Assembly (NCBI GenBank): GCA_009193035.1
Contig: SWDT01000070.1
Span: 186,001 to 250,000 of the forward strand
DNA: 64,000 nt
Direction: 5' to 3'
From: Halicephalobus mephisto
Lineage: Eukaryota; Nematoda; Chromadorea; Rhabditida; Panagrolaimidae
A program made the position numbers and the translations under genes. The notes under the pieces were generated by a model. That model ran no database searches. It was given only the letters and a program-made list of their open reading frames with translations, and was not told the origin of the DNA. Positions 23,801 to 36,110 of the stretch are shown piece by piece. Each line of letters opens with the position of its first letter. The stretch's first letter is position 1.

Positions 23801-25351
23801 GGACCTAAGATTTTCTTGAATGTTCCCAATAATTTAAAATTAAAGTTTTCATGCCAGGACCTAGAATTAATTTAAAAAATTCTCGCCAGGACCTAAGATT
23901 ACTTTCAAATTCCCCAATGACTTAAAATAAAACTTTTCATGTCAAGACCTAGAGTTATTTCGAAATTCCTCAACAATTTAAAATTAAAATTTTTGTGCCA
24001 GGACCTAGAATTAATCTAAAAAATTCTCGCCAGGACCTAAGATTTTCTTGAATGTTCCCAATAATTTAAAATTAAAGTTTTCGTGCCAGGACCTAAGATT
24101 ACTTTCAAATTCCCCAATAACTTAAAATTAAAGTTTTCGTGTCAGGACCAAAAGACATTCAAAACTAAAAATATTAAACAATATTCATATTAAAGTTTAT
24201 AATTCCCATGTCTGTAGTTCAAAATGCCTACTATCCTCAAAAAACCACCGAGGGAACGATAATTCGTAAAATCACATAATGCTTCGGTTTCAGTTTCTGC
24301 AAATTTTCCCAAAAAAAAGACTTGCAACTTTTTCCACTTTTGTCGCCTGGAAAAAAGACGCTTTTATTCCGATAAAACAAGTTTTATGGAAAATTTGGAA
24401 TAAATAAATCAAAGAAAACTAAAAACTGATTATCGTTTCGACGCGAAATTCAGAAAATTAATGGTAATTTGGTCATGAAAAATTTTTGGATTAATTTTAT
24501 CGAAAAACACAAACCTCGAAATCGGCATCTTCGTCTTCGTATTCAGAAGGAAATCCAAATTTCAGCTTCAGAATTCTTTCGACCGATTTTTCTTGGAATT
24601 TCGAAATTAATCTAAAAAAATTTTAAACATTGTAAAAACCGAAAATAAATAATTTTTAATTTTTGCATTTTTCAGAAAATCCCAAAATTTAACGTTTTAG
24701 ATAATTTTAAAATTTTTATCACATTTTTGAAAATAATCGAAATTTTTACAACATTCCAGAAGTCTTCAGAATCCTCCTATGGGATTTTTAAAGGTTTCAG
24801 AATCTTCTACAATATCATAGAAGATTTCAAAAATTTTAATAAAATTTCTAAATTTCTAAAATTTTAATAAATTTTCAAAAATTTTTAAATTTCGAAATTT
24901 TCCAAAATCTCCAAGATTTCTAAAATTTTTTATTCAAAAATTCCACAAAATTTTAAATATTTCAAAAATTTCCAATTTTGATTATATTATAAAAAATCTA
25001 AAAATCCCATAAAATTTGGATTTAGAATTTCTCAAAAAAATAAAATTTTGAAAAAATCAGATCAGGATTAATCTGTCAATCACGAAAAAAAAGATAAATA
25101 GAAATTGATTAAAAAAAATGAACCAACTTTTGAGTTTTCTTTTTTATCATTTCTATCCTATCCATTTCATTCTTCGATTTTTCTGTTAAAAATTCATTAA
25201 AATTTTTTTTCGAAGATAAATAATCATTTTTAGGTAATTCTTCTGATTCAACATTTTCAATAAAAATCAAAAAAATAATACAAAACAAAAAATAATGTTT
25301 TAGAAAATTAATATTTCCATATATTCTAGAATCTTTTGATCTAAGATCCAT
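20816..25351 (-). CDS. Secreted protein with one LDL-receptor class A domain (242 aa, five exons)
   Basis: Exons in transcription order: 25351-25128, 24611-24515, 23249-23090, 21107-20950 and 20905-20816; all phases match. Residues about 18-35 form a hydrophobic signal or signal-anchor segment (HYFLFCIIFLIFIENVESEE). A charged helical region and an acidic stretch (EYEDEDADFE) follow, then a basic Arg/Lys-rich region with potential convertase sites (RGRRS, YRRRRKG). Exon 4 encodes one LDLa module with six cysteines in the usual order, ending CDHVRDCPEGEDEDPQNC, which has the acidic calcium-binding cluster. The last exon adds a helical tail (DDQLKTLSHAVLLLVDNVM). The layout recalls single-LDLa neuropeptide-like or ligand precursors (arthropod prohormone-4/IDLSRF type, or HEN-1/Jelly belly type) but I cannot decide between them. 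The final intron (44 nt) uses an unusual TTAAG acceptor. Two introns are long and repeat-filled. Confidence 0.7.
21890..22260. repeat. Tandem repeat, about 110-bp unit, three copies
   Basis: Copies are anchored by CATAAGAC(C/T)AAGTTCAATTTTAAAAAC at about 21937, 22047 and 22157. Located in the third intron of the LDLa gene. Confidence 0.75.
23755..24155. repeat. Degenerate tandem repeat with CCAGGACCTA word
   Basis: Repeated units of the form (G)TGCCAGGACCTAGAATTAATCT or CAGGACCTAAGATT..TTCCCAATAA, about 7-8 copies in the second intron of the LDLa gene. The GCCAGGACC word recurs in other introns of this window. Confidence 0.7.
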
Positions 25352-25623
25352 TTTTAAATAATTTTTCAGGACTTCATTTGTTTAAAATTATACAATTTAA
25401 AATTATTTCAATAATTGATAATTTTTAGACAACTTCCACTGAAAATTGAACGATACAAACAGAAAAGAGAAAAACGCGTTTCTTCTTCAATAAAGACTCC
25501 GCCCATGTTTTTCTTTTATGAACTCTTCTTAAATTATTTTAAGTAACCCTATACAAATTTCCAATAAATAATTTAGGCACAACCATCAATAATTATAAAT
25601 CACATATTTCAACAGTCAATCTA
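25352..25623 (-). other. Short spacer between Arf-GEF and LDLa gene
   Basis: Only 272 nt separate the Arf-GEF stop from the LDLa-gene start on the same strand. On the minus strand a TTTTCAG acceptor at about 25437-25443 lies about 85 nt before the LDLa ATG and could receive a spliced leader. No strong AATAAA is visible for the upstream gene. The arrangement would fit a nematode operon, though the spacer is longer than the classical about 100 nt. Confidence 0.3.
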
Positions 25624-28600
25624 TTACCCAATTTCAATTTTTCTCGCCAGGACCCTTTTGAGAGCAGTTCGGATAATTATTGGTTCTTCTTTCTCAATCA
25701 GATCAGTCAATCTCTCAAAGTACGAATTTCCTAAAGCTTTAAATTTCGTTTCTTCCAATTCTGTTGTTCTATTCAGCATCATTTGAACTACAGAACACCA
25801 TTGTGATCGATGACTTTCCGAGTGGATAGACAAATAATAACCCAATACAGATTCCACCGTTCTAAAAACATCCTCATTAATTCCATTACAAAAATCTTCA
25901 TTTTAAAAAATCCTTATTTTTCTAAATAATTCAATCCATAATGTACCAAAAAAATCATTTTTTTTTATAATTTTAAATACCACAAAATTCCATTTTATCC
26001 CATTTTTCCTTTGGATATTTATTCTTTTAGACCATCATCAATAAAAAGGTCATGTTAACGCAAGCGTAAACAGTCTAATCAACCCTGATTTCTGCTTTGC
26101 AATTGATTTAGCCACGATCAGGTTTGCGTTGTACAAAACGTACAAAAAGACCAAAACAAATTTTTTTCTTTAAATTTAAAAAAAAAACTCACCGAACCAA
26201 ATACATTCTTGAATTTTCTTCTGTTTCATTTTCTATTTTTTTGCCATCAGCATACATATGAAAAATAATATTTAACGTTCCATGAATTGCATGAGTTTCT
26301 TGTTTAATCAAATTTGGTATATTTTTTTTACCATTTAAAGCAGCTCTAAAAAGTATTTGTTGTTTTCTTTGTCGTTGATCCTTATCAGAATTAAACGCTT
26401 TAGCTCTTTCATATGATGCCATCAATTGTTTTCTCAATATTATCAAATGTTCAGGAGAAACATATTCATACATCATCTAAAAATGGAAATCATTAAACAA
26501 TTAAATAAGGGAAACGCCCACATAATAGGTCAAAGAATTGTCCGATTATTTTTTAAATATTCCCACCCAAAGTGCACAAAAATCGAAAAAAACCATCGAT
26601 TTTCATCTTATATAAAAAACATACCGGAGCTTGTTCAGGCCAATCACTTGAATTATCATTAGTATCATGACCTTTTAAGGATCTCTTTGGTGTTGGAGTA
26701 GGACCTTCAACATTGAAAGAATCTCTACCAAACAACACTTCTGAAACAGCATCCACAATAACCAACTGAATCATACATCTAGTAACACATGAAGTAAGAG
26801 CAGCATTCTTAGAAGATTGTGGAGACGATCCTTCTTCCGTTTCATTCCCTGTATCATCTCCGTTAGGACTATCAGCTCCATTCGACATTGAACTAAAACC
26901 ATAAATTATAAAAATCCAAAAATCAACTTTTTTAATAAATTATTTCAAAACTTAGAAACTACAGTAATCTAAATGACAATTTTGATTTCTTCAACACAAT
27001 TTCAAAATCAATCATAAATTGCCAAAAAATTAAAAAAACAAAAATAATTCACTTGATAATTCATAATTTTTTTAAAAACAAATTTACAACTTTCTGTTCA
27101 TTTTTTAGGATTAATATTCAAAAAATCACAATTAAAACTAAGAAAATTCCAAATATTACTATAATTATATAAATTTTCAAAATAAAAAAAACTTACAAAT
27201 CTGGAATTGTTGATTCAAATATTTCAACAATTAAATCAATTGTTTGTTGCCATATATCTTTTGTAAATTGATTACCATCAGATATAATTAAATTTTTCAA
27301 AACATCTATTGCTGCACTTGACAATTCAATACATCCTTGTTGAACACAAAACAATAATTGATCATAAAAAGCCGGAATATGATTTATTAATTGTGGAAAA
27401 TGTTGTGTAAATACATCACTTATTGCAAATAATGCATGTGTACATGTTGTTGTCATCCAACCATCATTTTTTTCTGATTCAAATGATGAAAATTTAAACA
27501 TTTTAAATACAATTTTAAAAACATCTGTCCACCAATTAGGTCGAAAATCTTTTCCATATGTTTTCATAATATCAAATAATACAGTCAACGATCTCGTTCT
27601 TACGTCCAACTTACATCTAGATATAATACTCCAAAGTTGAATAAATATCGACAACCATCCCTTAGCCCATACTTTCTGATTATCAGAAGCATGTACAGGA
27701 CTAGAATTACTCGAAATTGAGTTTCCTGGACTTGTTGGAGTTTGTCTTTCACCATCTCCCAAATCATTATTAAACAAATCCGTATTTTTTCTCACAAGTT
27801 CTGCTGAGAATCTAATTAATCTGATAGCTTCCATACAAATATCCGGATATTGATTATTACAAGCAAATTCAGATAAACATTTAATTGCTTCAGGAAATGA
27901 ATCAATTACTTCAGAAAAATTCTTTGGAAATATTGTTGCTAAAAATCAAACATTTAAAAATAATTTTAAACAATAACTTACAAATAATGTCATTAGTAGT
28001 AGTAAAAGCAGCTTCAACAATTCCCACTCTACTATCAGATGCAGCAACTGTAAAAATAATAAAAATATTTTTCCATCCAGACCGTATTCTTCCAGAATGC
28101 GATTGAACCATGTTAGTAATACATGCAATTGTCATTTCTCTACATTCATAATTTTCATTATTTTCCATAATTATTTCAAATGGTCGAAGAAATTCTTTTT
28201 GAAGTCTAAAATTCGGTAATTCACCTTTTTCTAAAAATTTCATCGAAAGTTGTCTCAAAGCGTCCATCGCAAAATGAGATATCATTGAATTATTCGATGA
28301 TCCAGCTGCATTAAAATGTTGTCCAAGAACAGACCAAATCATAGACCATTCAATCCTAATTCTATTCATATTATAAAATGAAATTTCAACTATTTTTTGT
28401 AACATAAACATTCTTGGATTTAAGTAATCAAGTTCTTCTTTTGATATTTGACATAATGCTTTTACAAAATGAACAATTGCTTCACCACTAAGTCTTGATG
28501 ATCCTTGAAAAATTTTATCAACAGCAACAATAACATTTTGACTATTTGTTTCACCAATATGTTCTTGTAAACTTTGAATACCTTTTGCATCAATATGGAA

Positions 28601-31600
28601 GGCATTTTTTATATCTTCTGTATTGCCATTTTGCGATGTTCTAATTGATTGAGCAAATTCCACTTGACTAATACATTTCAACACATCATACCATCTTTCT
28701 TCTAAGAAATCTCCATCCTCAACTCCAATACCAATTAACAATTTAATTGATTCAACATTTTTAACTTTCATTTCATTTAGAGCACTTTTTGCAGTTAATA
28801 AAGTAAATCTATTAAGTGCTTGAATATATGCATCACGTTCTGTTGACAATCTAAAAACACATGCCACTCTTATTCCAAATCTGAAGCCTTCTAGACATTT
28901 CTTCCAAATATCCGGATCGTTACTCGATTGCAAACCAATCGCAAATGTTGCTAAACACGGTGACCACAGTAATTTAAACATCGGTCTTACATGTTCATAA
29001 TGTGATGCTGTTTGAAATTCCACATGAGCTAACGAAGCCGCTTCCATCAATGCATGTGCAGTTTGAGAAATAGATTGAAGTTCCAAATTTTGGAATTGTT
29101 TCAATTGTCTATATGAAACACTCGCAACATCTGCATTCAATTTAGGTTTACCTGTACTTCCTGCTTTCATTTTAATTTCATTTCCAGCAATATCGTCATA
29201 TATTTCACTTACAAATTCAACAGGTAGATCATTTTGATCATTAATACCACTTACTGTTCGAATAAATTGTTCTTTTGTCATTTTTTTTCGAACTTGCGGA
29301 CTATGAAGATCCGTTGTCAACATAATAATCGCATACGAAAGTACATATGCTGTGTCTGCAGAAGCAAATAACGTTTGAGTAGGATTACATTCCAAATATC
29401 GAGATGCAAATTTCTCCATTAATCTGTCAATTTTCTGAGCTTCTCCAGGAAGTCGAAATTTATCTAGAAAATTTCGAAGAGCTTGAACAAAAGGCAAATC
29501 AGCAAAATCCAATTCATCAATATAAGCATACATTACTTGTTTATGAAAACTAAAAAAATTAAATTAATTATAAAATTTTTTTAAAAACTTACTCATCACC
29601 ATCACCTAGATAATCTCCAATGACAGTTTTATCTAATCTATCTTCAGTTAAGAAAAATTTCGCAATATCTCTTGGTTTTTTTCCTAAAAATCCTTTATCT
29701 TGTAAAAACGCTAGTCCTTGTTTTGGCTTTTTTGCAAATAAATCAATTCCATTTTCAATTATTGATTTTTGTTGTTTTAATTGTTCAAATTGAGCAGCAC
29801 CAGAACCATTTAAATTATCTGGATTATCTTCTGATTCATCTCCTCTAGTAGAAAGTTCACCATTTTTAGTAAAATTAACGTCATCATAAAACGTTACTAA
29901 ACATTTCAAAATTTTAACCAAACATTCCAAACCCAATTCTCTCATTCTTTTTTCTCTTTCTTTTGTAGCAACAGGTGTATTTGGCGAAGGTTCCGGTATT
30001 GCTCCCTAAATCAATCCATATAAAAATTTTTAAATTAAAAAACTTACGGCTATTTTGGATAAATAACTAACTAAACTTTCAAAAATATTAGCAGAAGTCA
30101 AATGGCAATCATAATTGATATATATATCGACAACATTTTGAGAATTATCACAAATTTTCGACACAGTATGCATCACAATCCACTTATGTTCGAAGGAGCT
30201 GGAAGAGCTTTCCAAAATCGAAACAATGATTTCTTTGAAAAAAACCTTAAAAATGTTCAATAATTAAGTTTGGAAAATAACAATACCTCGATTTGCCGTT
30301 TTAGATGGACTCTGAATTTGTTCATCAATTGCACGAAAATCGCCAGAGCCTTCTCAAAAACGGGAATTATCGGCGAAACGGCATTCTGAGTCAAGGCGAC
30401 ACAGAGGAAATTCCTAATGGCATAGACAAACGTGTGCTTATCCGACAATGGAGCGTTGAAGTTTTGAAGAACTAGCAGGATCATTTCCAATGATAGTAAC
30501 TTGGACCTCAACTCGTGGCTCTTAGGGTCGGGAGCATCAGGAAGATTCTTCATCGAAAGACGACAGAGAGCTCGGAAAATTAGGAAAGCATCTTTTTCTT
30601 CTGAACTTTTGAATTCTAATTTTTGTCCATCATCCATCGTGGCTGGCAAGTGATCCGCAAGTGACTCAACAGATAGACTGGATACAGTAGCATGATTAGG
30701 ATGAGCAGGGGAATGGGGGCCTACAGAACTCGAAGAAGACCCAGTATTATTCAAATTCACAGAAACAGGTTCTTTTCCATTCGTCGCATTAGCAATGGTC
30801 TCAGCAGCCACGACTTGATTGATGACGGAATCTAGTACACTCTTCACAACCAATTCATCGAGATCTAAATCGATATTCTGATCCATTTGTTCTTGTCTGG
30901 CCATTGCGTTGAAAACACTATTGATCGTTTGGGTCAACGTTCCTTTCGCTGTCGACTGGTTCACTTGGTTTCTCGTAGCGAGGTAAATATTGAAGCAAGT
31001 TCGAACAGCAAGCAGAAGAGATTTGTCATGAGCTTTGGCTGTGTTAGAAAGAATAACAGCAAGAATAGCCTGAAACAATTACCATAAAAAGTGAAAAAAG
31101 TTGTTATTGTAAAAACAGACCTTTATAATTTGCAGTTGAACAATGTCATCCGTATGAGGACCCTGGAAGGGAAAACAAATGGATTCAATAATCCGATCAA
31201 TGAGCAGCTTTTCTGGATCAGCAGGATCCGGGGAATCCCCGATCAAGTGCCCATAGGCAATGAGTTTTTGTAAGCAATCCAAGGCGTAGGCGATGATCCT
31301 CGGTGACTTGGACTGACAAGCGAGTTCGAAAGGATAGAAATAACCATCGGCAAGGATATACTCCTGCATGTTCGGGAGGATTCCGACCGAGGACTGCTGT
31401 TTCGCATACCGTTCAATCTCAGCATTGAGTTCTTCTGAAAAATTCATATATGAACACATACGAAAAAGTCGAAAACGAAACTACGGAAAATTACCTAGAG
31501 CGGTTTCGCAAGCTTTTTTCAATTGAGCATGTTCTTTCCTCTTGATGTCCTTGTCGTTGAGGATATTTTCGATTGAATTACGCAGGAACATTTCTGGAGG

Positions 31601-31663
31601 GGGAACACTGATATGAGTCTTTTTGGATTTTTCAGATTTCAGAGAACTAATCGCATCGCTCAT
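25624..31663 (-). CDS. agef-1: Arf guanine-nucleotide exchange factor, BIG1/2 type (1658 aa, ten exons)
   Basis: Activates Arf GTPases on trans-Golgi and endosomal membranes to drive clathrin/AP-1 trafficking. Exons: 31663-31495, 31434-31121, 31069-30287, 30245-30048, 30005-29593, 29549-27982, 27938-27197, 26892-26625, 26476-26193 and 25861-25624; every junction keeps phase. Order of parts: DCB domain (exons 1-3); HUS region with box [12 protein letters not shown] (exon 4); Sec7 domain about residues 565-750 (exons 5-6), with the catalytic glutamate in [12 protein letters not shown] (about E662) and the motif [20 protein letters not shown]; then HDS1-HDS4 helical repeats to the C-terminus. 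Length is slightly below human BIG1 (about 1850). The ATG at 31663 is preceded by a TTTCAG acceptor about 36 nt upstream and by a short overlapping upstream ATG frame. Exon 4 uses a TTTTTAAG acceptor. The symbol assumes one-to-one orthology with C. elegans agef-1. Confidence 0.95.
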
Positions 31664-32445
31664 CCACAATCATCCAAATCGACGAATTCGCCACGTCCTG
31701 AAATATGATTCAAATTAAATATACAGTAATATATGGGAAAAATAATTCAAAAAAACCCAAGAATCGATAAATGATTTTCGAAAACATTCGACGTCGCGCA
31801 CATCCAGATTCGGTTGTTGGCCAAGTGTCCGCCACGTCACGAAAATCTGACTCATGCGAAATCCTCGCTGACTTGTCAATATCCGGAAATTCGGCAATTT
31901 TTAAACAGCAAAAATATAATTGAACAGAAAAAAATATATATTTTATAATTTTTAGATTCCCACGAGTAGGAACTTTGTGGAAACGAAAAGTGGTAAATTT
32001 GGTAATTTTGTCGAAATCGACTCGCCCTGTTTTCGCTCGCGTTTATTTTCGCGACGGTTTTAAAGTTCCTAAAAAATTCTAGATTTGTGTCGAAATGAGT
32101 ATGTAAAAACTTTCATTTTTAATTATTTGGAATTTTAAAATTCTCTTGGAAAAGTAAAAGTAGAAAAATTAGTAATTTTGAAAATTCCGAATTTTAAAGT
32201 AATTTAAAATTTTATAAAAATTTATATCGAAATTTTTATAATTTTTAATAATTTTGGAAATGGATTACTGGAATCGGTCGTAGGATGTGAAATGGTTCCT
32301 GACACGAAATCTATTGAAGACTGTCATGGAACGCGAATCTGGTCCGACGTGAGATCCCCCGAAGTCCATAGAAATCTGTTTTTCCTTGAGAAGCCAGGTG
32401 AGACTCAGACCTCCAGTATTTAGGAGCCCACGTGGCAGAGATTAC
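31664..32445. other. Arf-GEF 5' region, no gene seen
   Basis: Contains the probable spliced-leader or leader-intron acceptor of the Arf-GEF gene (minus strand TTTCAG at about 31699) and its promoter. A short patch of conserved-looking unique sequence lies at 31780-31870; no coding assignment. Confidence 0.4.
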
Positions 32446-32674
32446 TGTTGTTTAAATTCCTCTCTTGTGTTTATTTCTTACATTAAGATATTGTTCTCTA
32501 GATTTAGGATATCTGTTGTACTGTAATCTCGCTGCATTAGGATAAAAAGAAAGGACTATTCCTCCGTCAGACTGCGCGAAGCACGTCAAAGTCCCCAACA
32601 AGACCACAGAACCCCTGTTGCTTCCAAGGATCTGGAGTTTCGAGGTTTAACACGGTCATGTCTGCGACATAACA
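32446..32674 (+). mobile_element. Possible LTR remnant (solo or 5' LTR)
   Basis: A 229-bp segment begins TGTTG and ends ATAACA, i.e. with the TG..CA / TGTT..AACA termini of retroviral-type LTRs, and is followed by GTAGCAGCAGAAGG, which looks like a primer-binding-site context. No gag/pol coding sequence follows and no target duplication is evident, so this is tentative. Confidence 0.25.
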
Positions 32675-32789
32675 GTAGCAGCAGAAGGTGATTTGCAATT
32701 CTTCCCCAGTGCCCTACTGTCCATTATTAAATTATCCCTAGAGTTCTTTGTACCGTACTTGATATACCTAAAGTGACATCGTTTTGTTC

Positions 32790-32954
32790 GAAATGTTATC
32801 TCTTCGTTACTTTATTCCGAACACAAATCTCAAACTTGGGTAATTAAATCATTATTATAAACAAGTTATAAAATAAAAAAGCAACACGATTGATAAATTT
32901 TTTTTAAGACTTAGCAGTCCCTCTGGATCGGTGGCGTCATCGCCGTTCCGATCA
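32790..32954 (+). repeat. Third copy of the dispersed repeat flanking family gene 4
   Basis: Same orientation as 18573-18723. Shared words include TTATTCCGAAC, GTAATTAAATC, CAACACGATT(T/G)ATAAAT and CTCTGGATC..CATCGCC.TTCCGATCA. More diverged than the two copies near gene 4 and not paired here. Confidence 0.7.
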
Positions 32955-33387
32955 CATTTATTTCCCGAATATGTCGATCAAACTCAAATCTATCTTACAA
33001 GATTACATAAAAAGCAAAACAAAAGTGTTATGATTTCTGAATTGGTCCTCGACTGTACAGGGGAAGACAGGAACTACGAATAATGGGGATCACCGACAGA
33101 GTTGTCGATTCTGGATTAATTCGAATTCGGAAATCGAATTAGTTTGAATTTAGAAATTGAGGATTCCGGAAAATCTACGGCTCTGATCACTGACAATAAC
33201 AAGTTTTACGTAAAAATTAGTCTATAAAACAAAAATCACGATGAAACGTCCGTTTTCTTACGGTACATTACATACGAACAATTCTTAAGTTAGTCGTGTC
33301 GGGACCAATTCGTATTTCGAAAATGACGCGATACCATGAACAGAATATTATATAAAATGTAAAATTTCAACAAGAACAGTTACTAGA

Positions 33388-33715
33388 CTCCCAGTAAGGG
33401 TTTTCGCGGTGGGAGTTCATTTCCAGCAGGAGTTTTCGTGGTGAGAGTTCATTTCCATCAAGGATTTTCGTCGTGGGAGTTCATTTCTAACAGGAGCTTT
33501 CGCGGTGGGAGTTCATTTCTAACAGAAGTTTTCGCGATAAGAGTTCGTTTTCAGCAAGACTTTTCGCGATGAGAGTTCGTTTTCAGCAAGAGTTTTCGCG
33601 GTGAGAGTTCATTTCCATCAAGGGTTTTCGTCGTGGGAGTTCGTTTCCAGCAAGGATTTTCGTGGTGGGAGTTCATTTTCAGCTGCAGTTTTCGCGATGA
33701 GAGTTCATTTTGATT
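33388..33715. repeat. 32-bp minisatellite, about ten copies
   Basis: Unit approximately GAGTTCATTTCCAGCAGGAG followed by TTTTCGTGGTGG, with anchors at 33413, 33445 and 33477 (exact 32-bp steps). GC content is well above the surroundings. It encodes an open frame by chance only. It lies 180 bp beyond the 3' end of the membrane-protein gene. Confidence 0.85.
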
Positions 33716-33894
33716 CTGCAGGATTAGACAAATTCGAAAAATATATCTCTGCTAAACCAAAACTGAGCAAAATAAAGCATCTGAGAAAAATTTAATCCAT
33801 TTTTTTCAAACTTTAAAATTTATGTTTCATTTTTAAATCACATAATAATCTTATTTACTGAATAAAATTCCACAAAAAACTGCAACCATTGCCA

Positions 33895-35582
33895 TCAGAC
33901 ATCGAGAGTGTTGGGTCTCTTCGGCTTGAGGGTGACTTGGGCCCGCTGCTTATCGCCGGAAGACGAGACAGGTTGGTAACTCGAGCCTTCTCCGATCTTC
34001 GGAGGAGGTGGGTTCCTCGTCCTTTGTAAAATATTACTGTAAAGACCTTTGGTACACCACAAAATGGCAATCACGAAGATAAGGATGACGACGAGGAAGA
34101 AAATCAGAAGCGGAGAAACAGAGGACGGTTTCGTCGTTAATTTTTTGGAGGATTCAGAATTCGAATTTCTGATTGCAGACGACGGAGAGGAATCCGAAGC
34201 CTTGGATTCTGGAGACTTGTTAGTTCCGTCTGCGGGGTACGGTACCGTCATGTCGTCGTCTGTAGGTAGTCGTTTTGGTTTTTCTTCTTCAATTTCGGCT
34301 TCAGAATCCTCGAAACTAAGATCTATGACTTCTGGAGAATCTTCTGATTTTTCATCTTCATTTTGATTCTGGTCTGGATTACTGTTTTCAATTTTGGATT
34401 CTTCAGGTTCTTGAATTTCTTTTTTATCTTCTTCCATCGACGATTTTTGATCTTGTTCCTTCGGTTTTTTGTTCAAATCTCTCGGAGGCGGAAGGGTCTT
34501 CGGATGGACGACGGGCAACTCGTCTTCTTCGTCTTCAGAATCCTTATTTTGCTTCAGTAACTTCCCTCCACAGATGTCTTCTCTGTCGACTTCTTCCTTC
34601 ATGTAGCAATTGATCAACGGGATGTCTTTTTCTTCGTCGTCGACTTCTACAGTAATCTTGTCGTTTTTGATTTTGATGCCTTCTAGTGGTTTCTGGAAAT
34701 TCGCAATCACGTAACTGTCGACTCTAGAATCCCCTTTTTTGAGTCTCTCCTTCACCAAGTCCGGACCTCTGGCTCGGATTACTGTAATCGGATCCCCCAG
34801 AACAGCGTCGTTGAATCTGGCCTCTCCAAGTTTCCTCAAAACAGTTTTTCCGGTTCTGGGATCTGTGAATCCTACGTATTTTTGGTTATTCGACTCCAGA
34901 AGAATCTGGATTTTGGAAGAATCTAAATGAGCCTTCAGGACCTAGAAAGAGAATTCTGAAGTACAGTATACTCGACAAAACTCACTTGGTATTGATCCAA
35001 TTCGTCGACATAAACAATCTGCTGAGATCTCGTCCGTTCATCTACCGTAACCAAAGTAAGTTTGTCTCCAAAAAATTCAAGAAAAATCTCCTTCTAAAAA
35101 TTTCATTTTTATTTATTTTTGCAATTTTAAAATTAAATTTTTTTTTCAAAAATTAAAAAATTTGTACTTTATTAATTTAAAATTTTCAAAATTTCTTTCT
35201 AATTTAAAATTTTTTAATTTTTAAAATTTTAAATTTTTAGATTTTTTAAAATTTTTTAATTTTAAAATTTTTTTAAATTTAAATTTTTTAAATTTTAAAT
35301 TTTTTAAATTTTAAATTTTTTAAATTTTAAAATTTTTTAATTTAAAATTTTTTTCTAATTTTAAATTTTTAGATTACTTACTGTAGAATCGGGTTCTTGT
35401 CCGACGAAACAAATACCTTCACAAACAAGTTCGTTTTCACTGATTTTACCGTATCTGCTGTGCTGTCTACATTGTCGAGTAGGATTCGGGGATTTCCTCT
35501 GAGTGATTTCGCAGATTCTTTCGCAATTAATGTAATAAATAATTGAAATAATAAATAAATTAAAAAATAAAGTCTTACTCAT
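33895..35582 (-). CDS. Type I membrane protein of unknown function (451 aa, three exons)
   Basis: Exons 35582-35382, 35093-34986 and 34941-33895, all phase 0. An N-terminal signal peptide (MSKTLFFNLFIISIIYYINC) is followed by a short cysteine-containing segment (about residues 20-65), a folded-looking ectodomain (about 68-240, including TVDERTRSQQIVYVDELDQY, NNQKYVGFTDPRTGKT and LGEARFNDAVLGDP), a long acidic Asp/Glu/Lys-rich low-complexity stalk (about 245-385), one transmembrane helix near the C-terminus (PLLIFFLVVILIFVIAILW, about 387-407) and a short cytoplasmic tail with a PPPP run ending TLDV. I do not recognise the ectodomain family. The splice between exons 1 and 2 crosses a 288-nt AT-rich intron. 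Probably a nematode surface or secretory-pathway protein; no context gives its role. Confidence 0.85.
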
Positions 35583-35794
35583 GATGGAATCGTCTTCGAC
35601 TGAGTCAAACGTAAATAGTCATGTTTCCGCTTATCAGTTTTCCGATTTTAACGATCCTCTGCTTTTTCGTCTTCGGAATCAATCAATTTTCGATAATAAA
35701 GTGAAATAAACAAAGTGAAAAATAATTCAATAATATTCAATTTTGTTTTTATTTTCCAAAAAATTAAACAATTATAACTTTAAAAATTCAAAGT

Positions 35795-36110
35795 TCTTAG
35801 AAAAAACGGTCCCGAAAAGAATTTTTTAAATTTTCATTTTTTAATGCTAATTACGAAATTAAAGTATTTTAAAAATTAATATTTTTTGTGAAAATGGTCC
35901 CGACAAGAATTTTTAAAATTTTCATTTTTTAATAATAATTAAGAAATTACAGTATTTTGAAAATAAATATTTTTAATAAAAAATGGTCCCGAAAAGAAAT
36001 TTAAAAATTTTCATTTTTTAATAATAATTAAGAAATTACAGTATCTTGAAAATTAATATTTTTAATAAAAAATGGTCCCGAAAAGAAATTTAAAAATTTT
36101 TAAATTTATT
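35795..36110. repeat. Tandem repeat, about 89-bp unit, four copies
   Basis: GGTCCCGA(A/C)AAGAA anchors at 35808, 35896, 35985 and 36074. Lies upstream of the membrane-protein gene and contains the GGTCCCGA word scattered through this genome. Confidence 0.8.

Noticed and set aside
33601..33795. Open frame across the 32-bp minisatellite
   Set aside because: The unit length is not a multiple of three and the frame is fortuitous; no splice or start context.
35100..35370. Short A/T palindromic runs in the membrane-protein intron, considered as an origin or terminator
   Set aside because: Simple low-complexity AAATTT slippage sequence, as in many other introns of the window.
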